From NBLH01 sp050296515 (GTDB lineage Bacteria; Bacteroidota; Bacteroidia; Bacteroidales; NBLH01), in NCBI GenBank assembly GCA_050296515.1, contig JBNKRJ010000073.1, positions 1 through 64,000 on the forward strand: a stretch of 64,000 nt of DNA. Direction: 5' to 3'. This document shows positions 1 to 9,165 of this stretch, piece by piece. Below the pieces are notes generated by a model. The model saw only the letters and a program-made list of their open reading frames with translations. It made no database searches and was not told the DNA's origin. How positions within the stretch are numbered: the first letter of the stretch is position 1; each line of letters opens with the position of its first letter. Position numbers and translations under genes: made by a program.

Positions 1-26
1 TCATAATTTTAATTAAAATAAATATT

Positions 27-929
27 ATGAGTAAAAGTACATTTTATTTGCAGGCTTGCAAAAGTGTCCCAGGTTTTCGTACTATGGGAGAAGAATTTAT
101 GCGTAAACTGGTTATTAATGGCCGGGCAAAATCCACCCATGAGAATTACCTACGGCAAATGGCCAAACTGGCATTGCATTACAAGCAAAACCCACTGGAG
201 CTAAAAACTGACCAGCTTGAGGAATACCTTTACCATTTGGTACAGACGGACACCCAAAGCAAGAGTTCATTCAAACACTTGGTGTATGGTTTAAGAAAGC
301 TATATTACCTGTTTGATAAAGGGAAGCTCCACTTATCACTCCCTTCAATTAAGCGTGAAGATAAAAAGCCGGTAGTCTTGTCACACCAGGAGGTTAAACG
401 ACTGTTAAAAGCTCCAACACGCTTGTGGGAAAGGGTCATGTTTGGGCTGATCTACCATACTGGACTTCGGATTTCAGAACTCCGGGGCCTGTTGATAAGT
501 GATGTCGATCTGGAACGCAGACAGGTACATGTTCGTAAATCCAAAAATTATAACGATCGCTACATCAGCATGTCCTCCCATTTGGTAAGGGGTATCAAAA
601 AACACCTGACCTTGAATACCCCAAAAGATTATTTATTTGAAAGTCCCCTGCGTAAAGGGATACCAATTAGTGAATCACAAATCAGGGTGTTATTAAGAGG
701 TGCAACAAGAAAAGCAGGCATAAATAAACAAACCTGTGTGCATACCCTGCGGCACACCTATGCCACGCATCAACTAGAGGCCGGACAGAACATTATGGTA
801 TTAAAAGAATCACTGGGGCATGCACATATCCAAACCACATTGATGTACCTGCATATTGCCCAACTCGGGACAACCAAAAAGTTTGGTTGCCTGGAAACAC
901 TCTACAAAAAAAGAAATGGTCGGTCCTGA
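27..929 (+). CDS. Tyrosine recombinase/integrase of an IS91-type element
   Basis: This 300-aa protein is a XerC/D-like tyrosine recombinase. It has an N-terminal SAM-like core-binding domain (about residues 20-105) and a C-terminal catalytic domain. The catalytic set is visible: Arg148 in GLRISEL, a Lys near 171-173, His239 and Arg242 in HTLRHTYATH, His265 in LGHAHIQTT, and the nucleophile Tyr274 in LMYLHI. Its stop overlaps the start of an IS91-family transposase, a pairing common in Bacteroidetes, where the recombinase is part of the element. I infer that it acts with that transposase rather than in chromosome dimer resolution. The start is 26 bases into the window and the left end of the element was not identified. 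Confidence 0.9.
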   Translation: MSKSTFYLQACKSVPGFRTMGEEFMRKLVINGRAKSTHENYLRQMAKLALHYKQNPLELKTDQLEEYLYHLVQTDTQSKSSFKHLVYGLRKLYYLFDKGKLHLSLPSIKREDKKPVVLSHQEVKRLLKAPTRLWERVMFGLIYHTGLRISELRGLLISDVDLERRQVHVRKSKNYNDRYISMSSHLVRGIKKHLTLNTPKDYLFESPLRKGIPISESQIRVLLRGATRKAGINKQTCVHTLRHTYATHQLEAGQNIMVLKESLGHAHIQTTLMYLHIAQLGTTKKFGCLETLYKKRNGRS

Positions 930-1905
930 TTCCCATCAACTGGCCACTGCAATAGCTAATTTTCTGCCAACATTCAATAAAAACAACAGGTTACCAGCCT
1001 ACAAGCTCAGGGTACTCAATGCCTTACAAAAGTGCAGGACGGAATACATGGGTGGGCATATTGAGGTCTGTGGTTGCTGCGGTGAAATAAGGACAGCCTA
1101 CAATAGTTGCCGAAACAGGCATTGCCCTAAATGCGGCGGAATTGACAAGGAGAAATGGATAATGGCCAGGGAAGCAGACCTGCTCCCGGTAAAATATTTT
1201 CATGTCGTTTTCACCCTGCCCGACAAGCTTAACGGACTGTTCCTGAGAAACCAGGTGAAGATGTACAATTTGTTGTTTGCCATGGTATGGGATGTATTGA
1301 AAGACTTTGGCCAGACAAAAAAATGGATGGGTGGGAAAATTGGTGCCACTGCCATATTACATACATGGGGACAAAACCTCAGCTACCACCCCCATTTACA
1401 CTTAATCATCCCGGGTGGGGCATTAATGCCCGATGGTAGCTGGTCCCATTCACGTAACAAAGGCAAATATCTTTTTAAGGTGGAACAACTCAGTAATGTT
1501 TTCAGGGCCCGCTTTGTGGGGCAACTACGCCTGTTATTAAAAGAGGGTGAGGTTCAGGGTGTTGAGCCACCAGGCCTTTTTGACAAGGACTGGGTGGTAT
1601 ATGCTAAAAAAGCTTTTGGTGGCCCTAAACAGGTGGTTCGTTATTTGGGTAGATATACCCATCGTACTGCCATTTCAAATGACAGGGTTTTAGAAGTAAA
1701 CAAAGACAATGTAAGTTTTGCATGGAACGACTATAAAAAAGGTTACGCAAAACAAATCACAACAAGCCCTGGTGAAAAGTTCCTGCATTTGTTTTGCCAG
1801 CATATCCTGCCACCAGGCTTTACCCGGATAAGGCATTATGGTTTCCTTTCAAGTGCCTCGAAAACCAAATCGCTCAAGGTTATCAGGAAAGCTTTAATAA
1901 CCTGA
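916..1905 (+). CDS. IS91-family HUH transposase, C-terminus interrupted
   Basis: This is a rolling-circle (IS91/IS801-type) transposase. With the ATG at 916 it has 330 aa and overlaps the recombinase stop by 14 nt; an upstream in-frame ATG at 856 is possible but overlaps far more. It shows a Cys-rich zinc-binding N-domain (CGCCGE to CPKCGG, about residues 52-73), the HUH motif HPHLHLI near 158-164, and the catalytic tyrosine motif YLGRYTHR near 243-250. The reading frame ends at a TGA formed by the inverted repeat of an IS982-family insertion. If the insertion is removed at the shared TTTA (1893-1896 and 2943-2946), the frame continues as ALGIKVRKSMISVSF to a stop at 2995-2997, about 343 aa. 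The present product therefore lacks its native tail and may be inactive. Confidence 0.85.
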   Translation: MVGPDSHQLATAIANFLPTFNKNNRLPAYKLRVLNALQKCRTEYMGGHIEVCGCCGEIRTAYNSCRNRHCPKCGGIDKEKWIMAREADLLPVKYFHVVFTLPDKLNGLFLRNQVKMYNLLFAMVWDVLKDFGQTKKWMGGKIGATAILHTWGQNLSYHPHLHLIIPGGALMPDGSWSHSRNKGKYLFKVEQLSNVFRARFVGQLRLLLKEGEVQGVEPPGLFDKDWVVYAKKAFGGPKQVVRYLGRYTHRTAISNDRVLEVNKDNVSFAWNDYKKGYAKQITTSPGEKFLHLFCQHILPPGFTRIRHYGFLSSASKTKSLKVIRKALIT

Positions 1906-1917
1906 GTTCGATGTAAG
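1901..1917 (+). repeat. Left terminal inverted repeat of IS982-type element
   Basis: Reads CCTGAGTTCGATGTAAG and matches the reverse complement of 2924-2940 at 15 of 17 positions. Its TGA supplies the premature stop of the disrupted IS91 transposase. Confidence 0.8.
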
Positions 1918-2004
1918 AAAATAAGGTGAAACTTTGGTAGTAAAAAGGATTATTGTCATATTAAAAGTCTGTATATCAATATTTTAACAAAAACAATAAT
2001 CCTT

Positions 2005-2916
2005 ATGAATACTAAAGCGAATTTAATTGAAATTTACTACTTTGTACACGAATTCTGCAAAGAATTTAATGAAATGATCAAGCCTTACCAGTTAGATGAA
2101 AGCCCTGCTAAGAAAAGAAGAAATAGGCCTTCAAAGCTAAACGATGCAGAAGTGATAACTATTTTGATAGCATTTCACATGGGCTGTCACAGGAACTTGA
2201 AACACTTTTACGTGTTTTATGTTCAGAAACACCTTGGTCGGGAATTCCCAGAGACTGTTTCTTATAATAGGTTTGTAGAACTACAGCAAAAAGTACTCCT
2301 GCCTATGACCTTATTTCTGAAAGTAGCACGGGCAGGGAAATGTACGGGTATCTCTTATACTGATTCTACACCTATCAGGGTTTGTAAAAACAAACGTATT
2401 TTCAACCACAAAGTTTTTGATGGCCTGGCACAACGGGGAAAATCCACAATGGGCTATTTTTTCGGTTTCAAACTGCATTTGGTAATCAATGATAAAGGTG
2501 AGATAATTGAATTTGCGATAACACCTGGAAATATTGATGACAGGGAACCGCTAAAGAATGCCGATTTTGTTAAGAGGCTTAGGGGGAAATTATTTGCAGA
2601 CAAAGGTTATGTTTCTCAGCAATTATTTGATTTATTGTTTGTTAACGGCATTCAGCTAATCACAGGCTTACGAAGAAACATGAAAAACCAATTAATGACG
2701 ATGGAGGATAAGATATTGCTCAGGAAACGTTCTGTAATTGAAACAGTTAATGACGAGCTTAAAAATATTTGTCAGATAGAACACTCAAGGCACAGAAGTT
2801 TTAACAATTTCTTGACAAATATAATTTCAGCCCTTTTAGCTTATTCTTATTTTGCAAAGAAGCCTTCGATTAAATATGAGACACAAAATACTCATGGACA
2901 ACTGGCTCTATTTTAA
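2005..2916 (+). CDS. IS982-family DDE transposase
   Basis: This 303-aa transposase is of full family length. The putative DDE triad is Asp120 (SYTDSTPI), Asp199 (FADKGY) and Glu246 (VIETVNDELKN). The last motif is typical of IS982/IS4-like folds, and the region GFKLHLVINDKGEI between the two Asp residues is family-like. It carries out cut-and-paste transposition of the 1.04-kb element around it. The ATG at 2005 follows about 90 nt of left-end DNA and the stop is 7 nt before the right inverted repeat. No frameshift or internal stop is present, so the copy may be active. Confidence 0.92.
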   Translation: MNTKANLIEIYYFVHEFCKEFNEMIKPYQLDESPAKKRRNRPSKLNDAEVITILIAFHMGCHRNLKHFYVFYVQKHLGREFPETVSYNRFVELQQKVLLPMTLFLKVARAGKCTGISYTDSTPIRVCKNKRIFNHKVFDGLAQRGKSTMGYFFGFKLHLVINDKGEIIEFAITPGNIDDREPLKNADFVKRLRGKLFADKGYVSQQLFDLLFVNGIQLITGLRRNMKNQLMTMEDKILLRKRSVIETVNDELKNICQIEHSRHRSFNNFLTNIISALLAYSYFAKKPSIKYETQNTHGQLALF

Positions 2917-2923
2917 GAACTTG

Positions 2924-2940
2924 CTTATGTCGAACTCAGG
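2924..2940 (-). repeat. Right terminal inverted repeat of IS982-type element
   Basis: The reverse complement reads CCTGAGTTCGACATAAG, the partner of the left repeat at 1901-1917. It lies 7 nt beyond the transposase stop. Confidence 0.8.
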
Positions 2941-2997
2941 TTTTTAGGCATTAAGGTTAGAAAATCAATGATTTCTGTCAGTTTTAACATATTTTAA

Positions 2998-3224
2998 TAA
3001 AAAATGCTTTTTTTACCACTTCTGATTATTAATTGAGAAATGGTTGGTTTTGGAAAAGTTGGTGCCTTTGTGGGGGTGGATTAGTTTTTTTTGGGGGGGT
3101 ACATATAAAAAAGAGAGTGTTTAATGGGGTGTGTGTCAAATAATTTGGAGTGCTGCGTGTTGACTCTGATTCGTTAGTCGTCAAGTAAATATGTTAAATA
3201 ATCAAAAATAAATATAGATAAATG
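2998..3224. other. Intergenic region between IS elements and first SusC gene
   Basis: No gene is recognised here. The stretch contains a homopolymer junction of eight T and seven G (3085-3099), preceded by another G-rich run (3072-3076). It may include the unrecognised right terminus of the IS91-type element, and it leads into the susC promoter. Confidence 0.5.
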
Positions 3225-3256
3225 TTTTGGATGGATCCTGAATTTTTCTATATTTG
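3225..3256 (+). promoter_or_regulatory. Bacteroidetes-type promoter for first SusC operon
   Basis: A -33 box TTTTG (3225-3229) is followed after 19 nt by a -7 box TATATTTG (3249-3256), matching the TTTG / TAnnTTTG consensus of the Bacteroidetes primary sigma factor. The predicted transcript start is near 3263, giving a leader of about 34 nt before the ATG at 3297. Confidence 0.6.
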
Positions 3257-3296
3257 ATTCAGTTATTTTATAATTGTTAACCTAAATTTGTTATTT

Positions 3297-6200
3297 ATGA
3301 AAAAAGTGTTATTACTTTTTGCATGCTTAACTTTCTTAAGTATGCAGGTATTTGCACAGCGTACTGTGACAGGTATTGTCACCAGTGCAGATGATGGAAT
3401 GGGTCTGCCTGGTGTTTCTGTGATTGTGAAAGGTACACAACAGGGAACTGTGACAGATGTTGAGGGCAAATACTCTATTGAGGTTCCAACTGAGGTAAAC
3501 ACCTTGATTTTTCAGTTTATGGGACTAAAGACTCAGGAAGTGACAATAACTGGTGATGTTGTAAATGTTGTTATGGAAAGTAGCGACATAGCAATAGACG
3601 ATATTGTTGTTACCGCGCTTGGTGTAACTCGTGAAAAAAAATCTCTAGGCTATGCAGTACAAGAGGTTGGGGGTGATGAATTAAATCGAGTTAAAAATGA
3701 GAACATTGTAAACTCAATGTCTGGTAAAATTGCAGGTGTTCAGGTAAAAACTAATACCAATATGGGAGGTTCTTCGAATATAATTATTAGAGGATCTTCT
3801 TCATTAACTGGTGATAACCAAGCTCTATTTGTTATCGACGGAGTTCCGGTAGATAATGGTATTACAAACAGTACTGATCAAAAAAGTGGTCGTAGTGGCT
3901 ATGATTATGGTAACCCTGTTAGTGATATTAATGCAAGCGATATTGAAAGTGTAAACGTTTTAAAGGGAGCAGCAGCAACGGCACTTTATGGTTCAAGGGC
4001 CGCAAACGGTGTTATTATTATTACTACTAAAAAAGGAACGAAAACAAAGGATGGAGCAGTGAGGGTTGGTGTTAATTCTACTACCATGTTTAGTACAATG
4101 GATAAGAGAACCTTTCCTAAGTATCAAGATCAGTATGGTCAAGGATATGGTCCGTATTATAGCGATTCTGATTATCCAGGCCTTTATTACTATAATATAT
4201 GGAAGTTAGGCGAGGATGCTTATGTTGAACCAACTACAGAAGATGCATCAATGGGTTCTCACTTTGATCCAAATCTGATGATTTATAAGTGGGATTCATT
4301 TTATCCGGAATCTCCTACTTATCAGCAAAAATCACCTTATGTATTTGCGGCTAATGGTCCAGAATATTTTTTTAAGACCGGACGTACGTTAACTAATAAT
4401 GTTGATGTTTCTGGAGGAACAGAGAAAAGTACTTTCCGTTTGTCATACACAAACACTGATCAAACAGGTATAATTCCGAATCAAACTTTAAAGAAAAACA
4501 ATGTTGTATTTAATGGTTCTTTGGATTTATACAAAAAACTAAAAGTTTCAGCATCTGTGAATTATACAAATACAAAAGGTAAAGGTCGTAATAGTACTGG
4601 ATATTCAGATAATCAAATGTCTAGTTTCCGTCAGTGGTGGAACCTTGGTGTTGATGTAAAAATGCAGGAAGACTATTATGATTTATATAATACAAATATG
4701 ACTTGGAATCCTACAAGTGAAGAAGATTTAGCACCAATTTATTGGGATAACCCTTATTGGCAGCGTTTTAAAAACTATCAAACTGATGAGCGCAACCGTG
4801 TGATTGGATATGTTAAATTAGAATGGGAGATAAATGATTTTCTTGACTTTATGGCAAGATACTCAATGGATACTTATAATACACTACAAGAAGAGAGAAA
4901 AGCAAATGGCTCTGTTTCTGGTGCGTTTGGAGTTGGAAATCCACGTCCTTCTGCTACTTCAGGTTATTCAAGATATACTCTTGGCTTCATGGAAACAAAC
5001 TTTGACGCAATGCTGAAGTTTAATAAAAATTTGACATCAGATCTCAATTTATCTGCGTTTGTCGGTATGAATGTAAGGAGATCTGTGCTTGACCGTGTAT
5101 TTAAGTCAACCAATGGAGGTTTAGCTGTTCCTGAAGTATATTCTTTAAGTAATAGTGTGAGTCCAATGTTGCCACCTGAAGAAAGTTTGGAAAAAATTGG
5201 AGTGAATGGTTTCTTTGGCTCTGTGTCATTTGGATACAAAAACTTTTTATTTTTAGATGCTACTTATAGGTATGACATTTCATCAACTCTTCCAGAAGAT
5301 AATAATGCATATAGTTATCCTTCCGTCTCTGCAAGCTTTATTTTTTCAGAACTTATCAAGCAATCATGGCTTGACCTTGGTAAGTTAAGGTTAAACTATG
5401 CACAGGTTGGTAAGGATGCTCCTTGGGGAAGTACTAAAGATAGCTACGTTATTGAATCTCCATTTGATGGAAACCCATTAGTACGAATGGACATAAGTAA
5501 AGCAAATAATGGGCTAAAGCCTGAGATTTCAAGTAGTATTGAAGCAGGGTTAGAAATGAACTTCTTCTTGAATAGGCTCGGTTTTGATTTTGCTTATTAT
5601 AAGACAAATACAGTTAACCAGACTGTACCATTGGAAACTTCTAGAGCTACTGGTTTTTCATCAAAATATGTGAATATTGGGGAGGTTGAAAATAGAGGAT
5701 TTGAAATCGCACTAAAAGGAGCTCCATTGGTAACTAATAACTTCCGCTGGGATGTTGTATTAAACTGGTCGAAAAATATCAATGAAGTTGTTTCTCTTGG
5801 TGGCGATATTGAGAATATTCAACTTGCTTCGCTTCAAGGTGGTGTAACAATTAATGCCCGGGAAGGAGAACCTTATGGCGTAATCCAGGGAACTGATTAT
5901 GTATATCATGAAGGACAAAAAGTAATTGGAGCTGATGGTTATTACGTTCGTTCATCAACTTCAGATAAAGTGCTTGGTAATGTTAACCCTGATTGGAATG
6001 CCGGTTTAACAAATACACTCAGTTATAAGAACTTTACGTTGAGTTTCCTTGTTGATATGCAAATGGGAGGTAGTTTGTTCTCGTTAGACCAATGGTATGG
6101 TAGAGGAACAGGACTTTATGAGGAGACTGTTTTTACAAATGACTTAGGAAATCCAGTTAGGAATTCAAACGATGTTGTTGGAGGTGGAGGTTTGATACTT

Positions 6201-6560
6201 CCTGGAGTAGTTGAAAATGATGATGGAACCTATTCTACTAATACGAAGAGAGTAAATGGAGATGACTATCGTGTGTTTGGTTGGTCACGAAATCCAAATG
6301 CTGGATTTATTTTTAGTACAACATATGTTAAATTGAGAGAACTTTCTTTGAGTTATACACTGCCACGAACACTTCTAAATAAGACACCTTTTGCAGCAGC
6401 TACTGTTAGTATTTTAGGTTCTAATTTGTGGATTTTATACAAAGAATTGCCTCATGCTGATCCAGAAGCAAGTCAAGGTGCAGGAAATATTCAGGGATGG
6501 CAAAGTGGTGTGTTTCCAACTGCCAGAAACATAGGGTTTAGTATTAATCTTCAATTTTAA
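3297..6560 (+). CDS. SusC/RagA-type TonB-dependent outer membrane transporter
   Basis: This 1087-aa protein is a SusC-family active transporter in the outer membrane, energised by TonB and working with a SusD lid. It has a signal peptide (residues 1-21, ending MQVFA), a carboxypeptidase-regulatory-like beta-sandwich (about 23-110), a TonB-box/plug segment beginning DDIVVTALGVTREKK, plug signatures (LFVIDGVPVDN and ALYGSRAANGVIIITTKKG), then a large barrel ending in a terminal Phe (INLQF). The ATG at 3297 is preferred to a TTG at 3288 because it starts directly at the MKK signal sequence. TTAACCTAAATTT lies 7 nt upstream, as in the second SusC gene. The substrate cannot be read from sequence, as no hydrolases are linked. 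Confidence 0.93.
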   Translation: MKKVLLLFACLTFLSMQVFAQRTVTGIVTSADDGMGLPGVSVIVKGTQQGTVTDVEGKYSIEVPTEVNTLIFQFMGLKTQEVTITGDVVNVVMESSDIAIDDIVVTALGVTREKKSLGYAVQEVGGDELNRVKNENIVNSMSGKIAGVQVKTNTNMGGSSNIIIRGSSSLTGDNQALFVIDGVPVDNGITNSTDQKSGRSGYDYGNPVSDINASDIESVNVLKGAAATALYGSRAANGVIIITTKKGTKTKDGAVRVGVNSTTMFSTMDKRTFPKYQDQYGQGYGPYYSDSDYPGLYYYNIWKLGEDAYVEPTTEDASMGSHFDPNLMIYKWDSFYPESPTYQQKSPYVFAANGPEYFFKTGRTLTNNVDVSGGTEKSTFRLSYTNTDQTGIIPNQTLKKNNVVFNGSLDLYKKLKVSASVNYTNTKGKGRNSTGYSDNQMSSFRQWWNLGVDVKMQEDYYDLYNTNMTWNPTSEEDLAPIYWDNPYWQRFKNYQTDERNRVIGYVKLEWEINDFLDFMARYSMDTYNTLQEERKANGSVSGAFGVGNPRPSATSGYSRYTLGFMETNFDAMLKFNKNLTSDLNLSAFVGMNVRRSVLDRVFKSTNGGLAVPEVYSLSNSVSPMLPPEESLEKIGVNGFFGSVSFGYKNFLFLDATYRYDISSTLPEDNNAYSYPSVSASFIFSELIKQSWLDLGKLRLNYAQVGKDAPWGSTKDSYVIESPFDGNPLVRMDISKANNGLKPEISSSIEAGLEMNFFLNRLGFDFAYYKTNTVNQTVPLETSRATGFSSKYVNIGEVENRGFEIALKGAPLVTNNFRWDVVLNWSKNINEVVSLGGDIENIQLASLQGGVTINAREGEPYGVIQGTDYVYHEGQKVIGADGYYVRSSTSDKVLGNVNPDWNAGLTNTLSYKNFTLSFLVDMQMGGSLFSLDQWYGRGTGLYEETVFTNDLGNPVRNSNDVVGGGGLILPGVVENDDGTYSTNTKRVNGDDYRVFGWSRNPNAGFIFSTTYVKLRELSLSYTLPRTLLNKTPFAAATVSILGSNLWILYKELPHADPEASQGAGNIQGWQSGVFPTARNIGFSINLQF

Positions 6561-6570
6561 ATAGAACATC

Positions 6571-8010
6571 ATGAGAAAAAAATATATATTATTTCTTTTA
6601 TTGGTATTAATTCCTTTTGCTTGTACAAAGAATTTTGAGGATATGAATACCGACAAAAAGAATCCTTCAGAAGTAAAGGGAGAATATCTGTTTACAGATG
6701 CTCAAAAAGAACTTGTTGATCAAATTTCCAGTACCAATGTAAACTGGAATATCTGGAAATTGGTAGTTCAGTATTGGACCGAGACTACTTATATTGACGA
6801 AGCTAACTATGATATTATTAATAGAAATATTTCCGAGCAAATTTTTACAGCATATTACAGGTTTGTTTTAAAAAGATTGGATGAAGCAAGAACGCTTATT
6901 ACAGAGGCTCCCATTACAAGTGTTGAAACAGAAGCTGTAAAGGCGAATAAGCTAGCGATTATTGAGATTCTTCAAATTTACTCTTATCATAATTTGGTAA
7001 ATATCTTTGGTGATGTTCCTTATTATGAAGCTCTTGACATAGGAAATATTTCTCCTGTATATGATGATGCGAGAACAATCTGTTTCGATTTATTAACTAG
7101 AATTCAAGCTGCTTATACTAATCTCAACGAGAAAAGTGGAAGTTTTGGTTCAGCTGATTTAATTTATGGTGGTGATGTGGAAATGTGGAAAAAATTTGCA
7201 CAATCCTTAAGATTAAAAATCGCTATAAACCTTGCAGATGTACCGGGTTATAGCCCACAGGCTGTTGTTGAGGCTGCTGTAAATGCTGGTGTGTTTGACT
7301 CAAATGACGATGATGCTTTACTTCATTATCTAGGAGCTCAACCAAATACAAATCCATTGCATGAAGACTTAATATTAAGCGGGAGAAAAGATTTTGTTCC
7401 TGCTAATACAATTATTGATTTGATGGTTGGATTAAATGATCCTAGATTGAATCAGTATTTTCAGGATAAAATTGATGGTGAATGGGTAGGTGGAGAATAC
7501 GGATATAGTAACGCTTATCCTAATTGTTCTCATATTCATGATAATATTCAAGCTGCTACTTTTCCTGGAATTTTAATGACTAATGCTGAGATTCAGTTCT
7601 ATTTAGCCGAGGCTGCCGCAAGAGGATATTCTGTAGGTGGAACGGATGCTCAGTTTTATAATGCAGGAATTAAGGCTTCATTTGATTTTTGGGGTGCATC
7701 AGGTGTTAACGATTATTTAGCACAGACAAATGTTGCTTATGGAACTGCATCAGGAACCTGGAGAGAAAAAATTGGTACTCAGGCATACATTGCCTTATAT
7801 ACCAGGGGACTTGTTGCATATAATACATTCCGTAGATTAGATGCCCCAGTTATGAATAAAGCCCAACAGCCTGCGACTGATGGTCCTGTTCCAACAAGGT
7901 TTACTTACCCTGTAAATGAACAAACTCTAAATGCTGACAATTACTATGATGCATCAACTGCAATTGGAGGCGATAAGTTACTTACAAAGCTATTCTGGGA
8001 CGTTAATTAA
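6571..8010 (+). CDS. SusD-like surface lipoprotein (SusD-like_2 type)
   Basis: This 479-aa lipoprotein is the substrate-binding lid of the SusC encoded 10 nt upstream. It has a lipoprotein signal (MRKKYILF to IPFAC, lipidated Cys at about 18) and the N-terminal NFEDMNTDKKNPSEV segment typical of SusD-like proteins. A TPR-type helical region follows, with the FGDVPYYEAL motif and a YLAEAAARGY helix near residue 350. It resembles the SusD-like_2 branch (PF12771) more than classical starch SusD. It should sit on the cell surface, capturing an oligomeric nutrient. The ligand is unknown. Confidence 0.88.
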   Translation: MRKKYILFLLLVLIPFACTKNFEDMNTDKKNPSEVKGEYLFTDAQKELVDQISSTNVNWNIWKLVVQYWTETTYIDEANYDIINRNISEQIFTAYYRFVLKRLDEARTLITEAPITSVETEAVKANKLAIIEILQIYSYHNLVNIFGDVPYYEALDIGNISPVYDDARTICFDLLTRIQAAYTNLNEKSGSFGSADLIYGGDVEMWKKFAQSLRLKIAINLADVPGYSPQAVVEAAVNAGVFDSNDDDALLHYLGAQPNTNPLHEDLILSGRKDFVPANTIIDLMVGLNDPRLNQYFQDKIDGEWVGGEYGYSNAYPNCSHIHDNIQAATFPGILMTNAEIQFYLAEAAARGYSVGGTDAQFYNAGIKASFDFWGASGVNDYLAQTNVAYGTASGTWREKIGTQAYIALYTRGLVAYNTFRRLDAPVMNKAQQPATDGPVPTRFTYPVNEQTLNADNYYDASTAIGGDKLLTKLFWDVN

Positions 8011-8022
8011 AAAAATAAAAGA

Positions 8023-9138
8023 ATGAAAAAGAATATAATACTAATTATAATTGCTTTTGCCTTTTTTGCTATGTCTTGTGAAAAAGAGCATAAGATTGAG
8101 TTCTATGATCTTGGAACTGAGATTTATATCTCTTCTTCAGGAATGACAACCCTGGATAACCAAGCTGTTGTTACTGTAGAAAACCCTTTGCAAAATTTGA
8201 CATCAGTTTCAGTTACTCACTTAGGGACTGTTGATCCTGATGATGAAGATGAAACAATGATTGCTCCACCATCAAGCGATTTAGGGTCTGTTTCTTTTTC
8301 GGGGGGAGAAGGCTCAGTAATTTATAATGAAACACAGTTAGATATTTCTGTTCTTGGATGGACAGCATATCTTCAAGTGGATGGCGATATTAATGGTAAA
8401 GCATTTACCAGACCCTATCATATTACGGTCGAAAGCCCTTTTTCTACTGAAGATCCTGGAATTACACACAGAGCTGATACAGCATACTATTTTAAGTATG
8501 ATGTTGAACCAGCTACTGCTACTGTTTCTAATGTTACCATAGAAACTAAGGTGAACTCAGATGGAATTTATGCTACAAAAGTAGGTTCATGGAACGCATC
8601 TGATTCTGTTGGGTTTGTTGGAGCTGATTACAATATTGGCGATACTATTTTTGTTCGAATAACTGCTACAGCAGGAGCAAAATCTGATGTAGAAGTAGCT
8701 GAGCTAATAATTAGCCCATACAGTTTGGAGAACGCAGGTGCATTTGTTTTGAAATCCGATTTGAAACCTTATGATTTAATTGAAGGAGAAAGTGTAGTAA
8801 ATGATGGAGATTATGCGGATATATATGCATATATGGCTTTAACTGTACCTGATCAAGGAGAATCTTATTACGCGTTAATTTCAGATTATAATACTGTGTT
8901 TGTTGAAGGTACTGCTACTGATTATGCAAATGGAGACATATATGATGTTACAACAATAGATTATTCTCTTGCACCTGGTGTAACAGGTAATATTGCATTG
9001 GGCGATGTATTTTTCTTCAGGACATTTAGAGATGCTGCGCTTACAAAATATTTTTATGGTATAATGAAAGTGACTGGTATAAATGTTATAGATGGAGACC
9101 ATGAAAAATATGAAATTTCAGTTGAATATAAGTACTAA
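8023..9138 (+). CDS. Predicted surface lipoprotein, third gene of SusCD locus
   Basis: This 371-aa lipoprotein (signal MKKNIILI to FFAMSC, Cys19) lies 12 nt after SusD and is the last gene before a strong terminator. The mature chain is rich in beta-strand-forming segments (repeated Val/Thr/Ser stretches), suggesting two or three Ig-like or carbohydrate-binding-like domains. I do not recognise a specific family. Its position matches the SusE/SusF-type surface binding proteins of other loci, so an accessory ligand-binding role is likely but inferred from context only. Confidence 0.7.
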   Translation: MKKNIILIIIAFAFFAMSCEKEHKIEFYDLGTEIYISSSGMTTLDNQAVVTVENPLQNLTSVSVTHLGTVDPDDEDETMIAPPSSDLGSVSFSGGEGSVIYNETQLDISVLGWTAYLQVDGDINGKAFTRPYHITVESPFSTEDPGITHRADTAYYFKYDVEPATATVSNVTIETKVNSDGIYATKVGSWNASDSVGFVGADYNIGDTIFVRITATAGAKSDVEVAELIISPYSLENAGAFVLKSDLKPYDLIEGESVVNDGDYADIYAYMALTVPDQGESYYALISDYNTVFVEGTATDYANGDIYDVTTIDYSLAPGVTGNIALGDVFFFRTFRDAALTKYFYGIMKVTGINVIDGDHEKYEISVEYKY

Positions 9139-9165
9139 ATAGTAATAACTTATATCATTAAAAAC

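Larger units (their letters stand above)
1901..2940 (+). mobile_element. IS982-family insertion sequence, about 1.04 kb
   Basis: The element is bounded by inverted repeats of about 17 bp: CCTGAGTTCGATGTAAG at 1901-1917 and, on the opposite strand, CCTGAGTTCGACATAAG at 2924-2940 (two mismatches). It holds one complete DDE transposase. Two more bases (AA/TT) outside each repeat also match. TTTA flanks both ends (1893-1896 and 2943-2946) and is a possible target duplication, since removing one copy restores the interrupted IS91 transposase frame. The exact element ends remain uncertain by about 2-4 bases. The copy looks intact and could be mobile. Confidence 0.8.
27..2997 (+). mobile_element. 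IS91-like element carrying a nested IS982 insertion
   Basis: The recombinase and HUH-transposase pair defines an IS91-type element. The limits given are the first start codon and the reconstructed transposase stop, because no terminal sequences (IS91 elements lack long inverted repeats) could be recognised. Base composition is visibly less AT-rich than the SusC genes that follow, consistent with an acquired element. The IS982-family insertion lies inside the last codons of the transposase, so it arrived later. Confidence 0.65.

Noticed and set aside
856..915. Upstream ATG for the IS91 transposase
   Set aside because: It would overlap the recombinase by 74 nt and adds residues without family features; ATG 916 is simpler.
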